DNA of 63,338 bases, from positions 1 through 63,338 of the forward strand of contig DASYXI010000016.1 of the NCBI GenBank assembly GCA_035934995.1, in the 5' to 3' direction. The stretch comes from REEB95 sp035934995. Its GTDB lineage: Bacteria > Pseudomonadota > Alphaproteobacteria > ATCC43930 > CGMCC-115725. Below the pieces are notes generated by a model, which saw nothing but the letters and a program-made list of their open reading frames with translations, did not search any database and was not told where the DNA came from. The position numbers were made by a program, and so were the translations under genes. Below, in pieces: positions 57,864-63,338 of the stretch (positions are counted from its first letter, which is position 1; each line of letters opens with the position of its first letter).

Positions 57864-58507
57864 CCGCGCCCGCACATCCGCTGCCCGACCGGCTGGCACT
57901 GTTTCCGCTCACCGGCGCGTTGCTGCTGCCGGGCGGCGTGCTGCCGCTCAACATCTTCGAGCCGCGCTATCTGGCGATGACCGACGCGGCGCTGGGCGAA
58001 GGCCGCATGATCGGCATGATCCAGCCGCTCGAAGGCAAGGGCGACGCCAGCGATCCGCCGCTCTACAAGACCGGGTGCGCCGGCCGCATCATTGAATTCC
58101 GCGAGAGCGGCGACGGTCGCTACGTCGTCAGCCTCGAAGGCGTGTCGCGCTTCGACGTCGCCGAGGAATTGCCCAAGACCGAGCTTTTCCGGCGCGTGCG
58201 ACCGGATTGGTCGCGCTATGCCGCCGACGCCGACGAGGTCGAGCTGCCGGGCTTCGATGCCGGCCGCCTGGTCGAAAAGCTGACGCCGTTCCTCCGCCGC
58301 CATCGCATCAAGGCCGATCTGTCGGCCGCCAATTCGGTGCCGGCCGTGCGGCTGGTCGATGCGGTGGCGATGATGGGTCCGTTCGCGCCGGCCGAGAAAC
58401 AGGCGCTGCTCGAAGCCGAGCCGGTGGCGCGCGCCCGCCTCCTGACGGAACTGGTCGACATGGCGCTGCTGGCATCGGCCGGCGACACCTTGTCGGCGCG
58501 GCACTGA
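57860..58507 (+). CDS. LON N-terminal (substrate-binding) domain protein
   Basis: 215 residues with only the PUA-like LON substrate-binding domain, no AAA+ or protease parts: LALFPLTGALLLPGGVLPLNIFEPRYLAM at the start. Stand-alone LON-domain proteins are of unknown role. Translationally coupled to cnoX and close to the Trm112-like gene; this three- to four-gene order is typical of the class. Confidence 0.9.
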   Translation: MTAPAHPLPDRLALFPLTGALLLPGGVLPLNIFEPRYLAMTDAALGEGRMIGMIQPLEGKGDASDPPLYKTGCAGRIIEFRESGDGRYVVSLEGVSRFDVAEELPKTELFRRVRPDWSRYAADADEVELPGFDAGRLVEKLTPFLRRHRIKADLSAANSVPAVRLVDAVAMMGPFAPAEKQALLEAEPVARARLLTELVDMALLASAGDTLSARH

Positions 58508-58515
58508 GCGCGCTC

Positions 58516-58728
58516 ATGGCCGACATCGATCCGCAGCTTCTCGAAATCCTGGTCTGCCCGCTGACCAAGGGCCCACTGGTCTATGACCGCGCGGCGCAGG
58601 AGCTGGTAAGCGCCGAGGCAGGCCTTGCCTATCCGATCCGCGACGGCATTCCGATCATGCTCACGGACGAAGCGCGGCCGTTGCGCGACGACGAGAAGGC
58701 CCGTCTCAAGCCCAAGTCGCAGCCGTGA
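58516..58728 (+). CDS. Trm112-family protein
   Basis: 70 residues; starts MADIDPQLLEILVCPLTKGPL, the usual Trm112/YcaR sequence, with a single Cys14 instead of the four Cys of zinc-binding relatives, as is common in alphaproteobacteria. Eukaryotic Trm112 activates methyltransferases; the bacterial function is unknown. It overlaps the DUF971 start. Confidence 0.88.
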   Translation: MADIDPQLLEILVCPLTKGPLVYDRAAQELVSAEAGLAYPIRDGIPIMLTDEARPLRDDEKARLKPKSQP

Positions 58729-59099
58729 ACGCCGCGCCGTGGCCGGTCGAATTCCGCCTCAAATCGGCGGACAAGGCGCTCGAGGTCGATTTCGACAGCG
58801 GCGAGACCTTTCGCCTGCCGGCGGAATATTTGCGCGTCGAAAGCCCGTCGGCCGAAGTTCAAGGCCACAATCCCAGCCAGAAGCAAATCGTCGCCGGCCG
58901 CCGCCATGTCGGCATCCTGGCGGTCGAGCCGGTCGGCAATTACGCCATCCGGATCAAGTTCGACGATCTGCATGACACCGGCATTTATTCGTGGACCTAT
59001 CTTTACGAGCTTGGGCGGGAACAGGATAAACGCTGGCACACCTATCTCGCCGAGCTCGACAAGCGCGGCCTGTCGCGCGAGCCGCAGCGCCACAGCTGA
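58725..59099 (+). CDS. DUF971-family protein
   Basis: 124 residues; initiates at a GTG overlapping the Trm112 stop (GTGA). The DUF971 domain (FRLPAEYLRVESPSAEVQGH) resembles the N-terminal domain of gamma-butyrobetaine hydroxylases, without the catalytic dioxygenase part. GNYAIRIKFDDLHDTGIYSWTYL is the conserved centre. Function unknown, possibly Fe-S or metal binding. Confidence 0.87.
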   Translation: MNAAPWPVEFRLKSADKALEVDFDSGETFRLPAEYLRVESPSAEVQGHNPSQKQIVAGRRHVGILAVEPVGNYAIRIKFDDLHDTGIYSWTYLYELGREQDKRWHTYLAELDKRGLSREPQRHS

Positions 59100-59185
59100 A
59101 CCGTATCGCCGCCACAATTGATCGGGATCATCGCCGATCCTCGTTGCCCCAACCGAAAAATCGGTCCCTGTCCGGAGCTTCGCCT

Positions 59186-59731
59186 ATGCGTCCTGCTACC
59201 TATTCGCCGGTTGCCAAATCGCTGCACTGGCTCGTCGTCGTCTTGATTGCGGCGCAGCTTGCGCTCGGCTGGTTGATGCCGGGTGCGCGGCGCACGACGC
59301 CGCCCGATCTCCTCAACAACTGGCACATGTCGATCGGCCTGGTCATTCTGACGGTGATTGTCATCCGGGCGCTGTGGCGCGTCTTCGCGGGCACGCCCGT
59401 GCCCGAGCCCGGGTCGCGCTGGCAAACCGCTACGGCCGAGGCGGCGCACCTGTTGCTTTACGTGCTGGTGTTCGCGATGTTGATCAGCGGTTGGGCGAAT
59501 GCCATCGCGCACAACTGGACGATCACGCTGTTCTGGCGTGTGCTGTTGCCGCCGATGCTGCCGGCCAATGCGGGCTGGGTGCACACCATCGGCGAGCTGC
59601 ATTCGACCATCGTCTGGGTCTTGCTCGGCCTCGTCGGACTGCACGTCGCCGCCGCGCTCGGCCATCATTTCATTCTCGGCGACAATGTCCTGCGCCGCAT
59701 GCTGCCGGCGCGGACGAACGACCGGCGCTAA
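59186..59731 (+). CDS. Cytochrome b561
   Basis: 181-residue membrane protein with four predicted helices and the haem-ligand His pattern of bacterial b561: SLHWLV (helix 1), NNWHMSIG (helix 2), GELHSTIVW (helix 3), LHVAAALGHHF (helix 4). Di-haem quinol-linked electron carrier, often active on superoxide or small dehydrogenases. The ATG at 59186 with GGAG upstream is preferred over one 14 codons earlier. Convergent with the UbiH-type gene; stops overlap. Confidence 0.88.
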   Translation: MRPATYSPVAKSLHWLVVVLIAAQLALGWLMPGARRTTPPDLLNNWHMSIGLVILTVIVIRALWRVFAGTPVPEPGSRWQTATAEAAHLLLYVLVFAMLISGWANAIAHNWTITLFWRVLLPPMLPANAGWVHTIGELHSTIVWVLLGLVGLHVAAALGHHFILGDNVLRRMLPARTNDRR

Positions 59732-60951
59732 AGACGCTCGCCGCGCGACAACCGCGGCAGATTGCCACCGGCGCCCATGGCGTGGCGCATCAGCGCCTTT
59801 TTCAAGCGCGGCATGCGGTTGACCGCGGCGAGGCCGAGATCGCGCACCAAGCCGACGCTTTTCAAATCGTTCGAGAACAGCCGCGTCAGCCCGTCGGTGA
59901 CCGCGGCCAGCGTCACCGCGTCGAAGCGCCGCCAGCCTTCGTAACGCGCCAGCAGATCGGCGGCGCCGACATCGAGCCCGAGCCGGCGCGCGTCGACCGT
60001 CAGCTCGGCGAGGCTGGCGACGTCGCGCAGGCTGAGGTTGAGGCCCTGACCGGCGATCGGGTGGATGGCATGCGCGGCTTCGCCGACCAGCGCCAGCCGC
60101 GGCGCGGTGTAGCGTTCGGCGTGCAGGAAAGACAACGGATAGGACCACACCGGCCCGGCGAGCGTGACGGCGCCGAGGAAATCGCCGAAGCGGCGTTGCA
60201 GCTCGGCGGCGAAGCGGTCTTTCGGCAGCGCCAGCAATTCCGGCGCGTGGTCGCGGCTTTCCGTCCACACGATCGACGAGCGGTCGCCGGTCATCGGCAA
60301 AATGGCGAACGGTCCCGACGGCCGGAAATGCTCGACGGCGACGCCGCGATGCGGCTTGGCGTGCGCGACGCAGGCGACGAGCGCGGTCTGGTGGTAGTCC
60401 CAGGTCAGCGATTTGATGCCGGCATCCTGGCGCAGCTTCGAGTTCCGCCCGTCGCAGGCGGCGACAAGACCCGCCTTGAGCCGTGAACCGTCGTCGAATT
60501 CGACCAGCGCCGTGGCGCCGGCGTCGCTCACCCGCGCCACGGTTGCCGGCGCGATGTAACGCAGATTCTTGAAGCTGCGCGCGCGCTCGTAAAGCACGCG
60601 GCGCAGCAGCACGTTCTCGACGATGAAACCCAGCGGCTGGTCACCGATATCGGCGTGGTCGTAATGTAGGAAAAAGGGCGAGGCGCCATCGGCCACGCGG
60701 ATTTCGAGAATGGCGCCGGCATGCGGCGCCAATCGGTCCCAGACGCCGAGGCCGGCCATGACCTGTTTGGAGCCATGCGCCAGTGCCGTGGTGCGGCCGT
60801 CGAATTTGGCGTCCAGCATGACGTCGACCGGGAGGCGGTCGATCAGCGCGACCTCAAGGCCGGAAGCGGCCGCGGCAAGCGCCAAGGTGACGCCGGCCAA
60901 GCCGCCGCCGACCACGGCGATTTCGACGCGCATCTCCGGGCTTCGGGCCAT
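59728..60951 (-). CDS. UbiH/UbiF-type FAD monooxygenase (ubiquinone biosynthesis)
   Basis: 407 residues; FAD loop EIAVVGGGLAGVTLALAA, second FAD motif LVGEAAHAIHPIAGQGLNLSLRD, DG motif region VAACDGRNSKLR. Family of UbiF/UbiH/UbiI/COQ6 ring hydroxylases; which position it hydroxylates cannot be told. ATG 60951 is used; ATG 60933 would give a typical shorter start MRVEIAVVGG. Confidence 0.88.
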   Translation of the reverse strand: MARSPEMRVEIAVVGGGLAGVTLALAAAASGLEVALIDRLPVDVMLDAKFDGRTTALAHGSKQVMAGLGVWDRLAPHAGAILEIRVADGASPFFLHYDHADIGDQPLGFIVENVLLRRVLYERARSFKNLRYIAPATVARVSDAGATALVEFDDGSRLKAGLVAACDGRNSKLRQDAGIKSLTWDYHQTALVACVAHAKPHRGVAVEHFRPSGPFAILPMTGDRSSIVWTESRDHAPELLALPKDRFAAELQRRFGDFLGAVTLAGPVWSYPLSFLHAERYTAPRLALVGEAAHAIHPIAGQGLNLSLRDVASLAELTVDARRLGLDVGAADLLARYEGWRRFDAVTLAAVTDGLTRLFSNDLKSVGLVRDLGLAAVNRMPRLKKALMRHAMGAGGNLPRLSRGERL

Positions 60952-61000
60952 GGCGCGACAATGGCCGGGAAGCCGGACGCTGTCCAGGCGCGGTCCGGGC

Positions 61001-61038
61001 AAAAAAAGACCGGGGTGGGACGTCTGCCCCACCCCGGT
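61001..61038 (-). terminator. Intrinsic terminator of amtB
   Basis: An 11-bp stem ACCGGGGTGGG / CCCACCCCGGT (61009-61019 with 61028-61038) is followed on the minus strand by CTTTTTTTG. It lies 20 bases past the amtB stop. Confidence 0.9.
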
Positions 61039-61057
61039 GCGTTGGCCGATATGTCGG

Positions 61058-62380
61058 CTATTCGCCTTCGGTGCCGATGGCGTAGGCGGTTTCGCCGTGC
61101 ACCGCGTCGTCGCCCACCTTCAGCGTCGCCTCGTCCATGCGCAACGGCGTCACGAACGAGATGAGCTTGAGGATGATGAACGTGGCGATGACGTTGTACG
61201 CGATGATGAACGCCGCGCCGTAGATCTGCAGCACGAACTGATGAATGTCGCCGGTGTAGAAGAGACCGCCGATGCTGACGCCCGGCGCGTCCTTGTCCGT
61301 GCCGATGTACATCAGCATGTTCGGATTGGCGAGGAGACCGGTCAACAGGCCGCCCATGAGACCGGCGACGCCATGCGTCGAGAAAACGCTCAGCGTGTCG
61401 TCGACCTTCATCATCAGCTTGGTCTTCTGCAGCTTGTTCATCGCCAGCCACGGAATGATGCCGGCGCAGACGCCGATGACGATGGCGCCCAAGCCGTCGA
61501 CATAACCGGCCGCGGGCGTGATCGCCACCAGACCCGCGATCATGCCGTTGACCGCGCCGATGACCGACGGCTTGCCGTAGGCCATCTTGTCCATCAGCGT
61601 CCAGACCAGCAGACCGACCGCCGTCGCGGTGTTGGTGTTGAGTACCGCGGCGCCGGCGTCGGCGTTGGCGAAGTACGGGTCGCCGCCGTTGAAGCCGTTC
61701 CAGCCGATCCACAGGATGCCGGCGCCGACCAGCGTCACCAGCAGGCTGTTGGGCGGGAAGCTTTCACGGTCCTGCCGCAAGCGCGGACCGACCATCGCCG
61801 CGGCGACGAAGCCGGACGAAGCCGCCGCGAGATGGATGACATAGCCGCCCGAGAAGTCGGCCACGCCCATGCTCGCCAACCAGCCGCCGCCCCATAGGCT
61901 GAACGCGCCCACGGTGTAGACGAAGGTCATCCACAGCGGACAGAACAGCACCCAGGCGCGGAAGCTCATCCGGCCCAAGACCGATCCGGCAAGGATGATC
62001 ACCGTGATCGCGGCGAACACGAACTGGAAGTACATCAGGGTCGACATCGGGAACGCCAAGGCCGGCATGCCCGACGCGGCCGCGGGAATCGTGGCCTGGC
62101 CTAAGGTGAAGCCGGCCGAGATCCCGAGCGCCGGTGTTCCCAGGAACGGAAACCATTGCGGCCCGAACGCCATGTTGTAGGCAAACAGGACCCAGACGAC
62201 GAGCACCGAGGCGAAGGCGTACATCGACATGAAGGCGGAGTTGATCGCCCATTTCTTTTTGACGACGCCGCCATAAAGCACGACGAGGCCCGGAATGCTT
62301 TGCAAGCCGACGAAGGTCGCGGCGGCCAATTGCCACGCATTGTCGCCGGTATCCAACCATTTTGGTGACGGAACGAGCAT
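61058..62380 (-). CDS. amtB: Ammonium transporter
   Basis: 440 residues, 11 predicted helices, with the twin-His pore residues in YVIHLAAASSG and SVFSTHGVAGLMGG. Typical AmtB length and order; YAFASVLVVWVLFAYNMAFG and WNGFNGGDPYFAN are the family signatures. GGGGGA precedes the ATG. It has no glnK (PII) gene next to it, which is unusual for this class; none is visible in the window. It is followed by its own terminator. Confidence 0.95.
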   Translation of the reverse strand: MLVPSPKWLDTGDNAWQLAAATFVGLQSIPGLVVLYGGVVKKKWAINSAFMSMYAFASVLVVWVLFAYNMAFGPQWFPFLGTPALGISAGFTLGQATIPAAASGMPALAFPMSTLMYFQFVFAAITVIILAGSVLGRMSFRAWVLFCPLWMTFVYTVGAFSLWGGGWLASMGVADFSGGYVIHLAAASSGFVAAAMVGPRLRQDRESFPPNSLLVTLVGAGILWIGWNGFNGGDPYFANADAGAAVLNTNTATAVGLLVWTLMDKMAYGKPSVIGAVNGMIAGLVAITPAAGYVDGLGAIVIGVCAGIIPWLAMNKLQKTKLMMKVDDTLSVFSTHGVAGLMGGLLTGLLANPNMLMYIGTDKDAPGVSIGGLFYTGDIHQFVLQIYGAAFIIAYNVIATFIILKLISFVTPLRMDEATLKVGDDAVHGETAYAIGTEGE

Positions 62381-62731
62381 TGAAATCCCCCCGTGTTGCG
62401 TTGCGAGGCAGGCACAAAACTCCTCATGCCGCGGCAAGCCGCAGCCGGGATGACCGCACGGATCATCGCCGCCCAAGCAGAGGCAACCGGCGTGCCAATG
62501 GCGCGGCGCCGCCGATTTTTCGTCGTCGGTCGGCGGCGCGGCGGCGATCCGGTCGCCGGCACGCGCGGGCTGACCATAAAAACGGCACCCTGCATAGCGA
62601 TCGTGCAGCGCCTTTATCCCGGCGCGCGCAAGTCGTGGGTCGCCGCCGAGTCGCCGCGGTGTGGCCCGCCGCATGCTTTGCACAGCGGCGGGATTTGGCT
62701 ATGGATCGAAGCTGGCGAGGGAGGAACGACC
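62381..62731. other. Intergenic region between amtB and the 109-residue exported protein
   Basis: 351 bp without a credible gene. It must hold the amtB promoter on the minus strand. I see a 10-bp inverted repeat GCGCCGCCGA / TCGGCGGCGC (62506-62515 with 62530-62539) with no T-run. No convincing sigma-54 (GG-N10-GC) motif was found in the first 150 bases. Confidence 0.5.
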
Positions 62732-63061
62732 ATGTTCACCCGCGGACGGATCGCGGTATTGGCCGGGCTGGCGTTCGGCGGTGCTGGATTCGCCGTTCCA
62801 GCCGCGGCGCAGCCGGCGGCGGTGCTGAGTTGCACCAATCCGGCGAGCGGCGCGACCTGGCAGATCCATGTCGATTTCGCCCAAAACATGGTCGATGCCA
62901 ATGCGGCGCGGATCAGCGACGACACCATCGCCTGGCACGATGCCAAGGACGGCGGCAACTACGCGCTCGACCGCAAGACCGGCAAGCTCACCGTTACGGT
63001 CGCATCGAGCACCGGCGGGTATTTCATTTATGACCGCTGCACCTCCGCGAAAGCCGAGTGA
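62732..63061 (+). CDS. Small exported protein of unknown function
   Basis: 109 residues with a clear Sec signal peptide (MFTRGRIAVLAGLAFGGAGFAVPAAAQ, cleaved about residue 26) and GGAGG 8 bases upstream of the ATG. The mature part (about 83 residues) has two Cys (LSCTNPA and DRCTS), probably a periplasmic disulphide. I do not recognise the family. It precedes the phosphatase gene in the same direction by 35 bases. Confidence 0.8.
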   Translation: MFTRGRIAVLAGLAFGGAGFAVPAAAQPAAVLSCTNPASGATWQIHVDFAQNMVDANAARISDDTIAWHDAKDGGNYALDRKTGKLTVTVASSTGGYFIYDRCTSAKAE

Positions 63062-63096
63062 CGCCATGGCCGCTGCCCGGCGGCGGAGGCGTGGCG

Positions 63097-63338
63097 ATGG
63101 TTGAGCGCGTCAGCGGCGTCGAAGCCAGCGTCGGCTTCATCTCGGAAACCGGGCCGCGGCCGCGCAACGAGGATTTCGCCGGCGTGGTCTTCGGCGCCGA
63201 ACTGCCGGTGCCGCGCCACGACATCGTCGCGGCGATCGCCGACGGCATCGGCGGCGCCAAAGGCGGTCGCGTCGCCGCCGAAATAGCGGTGCGTGGCTTC
63301 CTCGACGGCTTTTGCGACCTGCCCGAAACCATGGAGGT
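63097..63338 (+). CDS. PP2C-type serine/threonine phosphatase (N-terminal part)
   Basis: The first 80 residues of a protein cut by the window edge. PP2C motif 1 GPRPRNEDFAGVVF (metal-binding Asp) and motif 2 AAIADGIGGAKGGRVAAE are intact. From memory, the phrase GPRPRNEDF followed by ADGxGGAKGGRVAAE is typical of the N-terminal phosphatase half of bifunctional PP2C/kinase proteins of alphaproteobacteria; the second half would lie beyond the window. The ATG has GGAGG upstream; a GTG two codons earlier is possible. Confidence 0.88.
   Translation, partial: MVERVSGVEASVGFISETGPRPRNEDFAGVVFGAELPVPRHDIVAAIADGIGGAKGGRVAAEIAVRGFLDGFCDLPETME

Noticed and set aside
62381..62530. Sigma-54 promoter for amtB
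   Set aside because: I looked for GG-N10-GC on the minus strand; only poor matches were present, none with the full TGGCAC/TTGC pattern.

Overview
The window reads as chromosomal DNA of a high-G+C alphaproteobacterium. The evidence is the gene neighbourhoods (hisB-H-A-F-E next to hslVU; Tim44-like/mltA, secB, dnaQ-coaE-aroE-maf-ppsR; hemE-hemH-hemJ-rho; mnmE-mnmG-rsmG-parA-parB; leuS-lptE-holA), the DUF3576 and DUF971 proteins, and one REP-like palindrome of the kind seen in Hyphomicrobiales. Order or genus cannot be fixed from the sequence alone. No phage, insertion sequence, CRISPR array or rRNA was seen; there is one tRNA (Gly, GCC).

Layout. 1-0.2 kb: 3' end of an unrecognised, less G+C-rich gene. 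0.2-5.3 kb: histidine operon (minus) diverging from hslVU (plus). 5.4-12.5 kb: cspA; a minus-strand chain lutA-lutB-lutC-Smr-XRE; two small exported proteins; mltA and a Tim44-like protein. 12.6-16.7 kb: secB, then dnaQ, coaE, aroE, maf, ppsR (minus). 16.7-17.06 kb: a gene-free, less G+C-rich gap between ppsR and hemE, the place where the replication origin lies in Caulobacter and Rickettsia. Gene direction flips here. 17.06-21.0 kb: hemE, hemH, hemJ, rho. 21.0-30.9 kb: accessory block (FkbM methyltransferase, polytopic membrane protein, six minus-strand detoxification/repair/regulator genes, EamA exporter, VOC dioxygenase) lying between rho and mnmE. 31-36.9 kb: mnmE, mnmG, rsmG, parA, parB with three parS sites and one perfect DnaA box. 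36.9-47.7 kb: cupin, a 52-residue small protein, holA/lptE/leuS/DUF3576, a YggS-type protein, a YkuD protein, an M23 peptidase, a LOG-family protein, an ABC-F ATPase and tRNA-Gly. 47.7-50.2 kb: REP-like repeat and an ArsR-type regulator diverging from an MFS exporter. 50.2-56.8 kb: uncharacterised protein, a Rieske-flavodoxin fusion followed by a flavin amine oxidase, and a convergent aldehyde dehydrogenase / FAD amine oxidoreductase pair (amine catabolism). 56.9-59.7 kb: CnoX-like chaperone, LON-domain protein, Trm112-like, DUF971, cytochrome b561. 59.7-63.3 kb: UbiH-type hydroxylase, ammonium transporter, a small exported protein and the start of a PP2C phosphatase.

How it works together. 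The central theme is the origin-proximal segment: candidate oriC at ppsR/hemE, the ParABS segregation system 16-18 kb away, and essential genes mostly transcribed away from the gap. Two accessory insertions (lutABC between mltA and the Smr gene, and the 10 kb rho-mnmE block) interrupt gene orders that are otherwise typical of the class. The most unusual items are the Rieske-flavodoxin fusion beside an amine oxidase, and a DnaA box flanked by TAG repeats inside an A+T-rich, rare-codon patch of rsmG.
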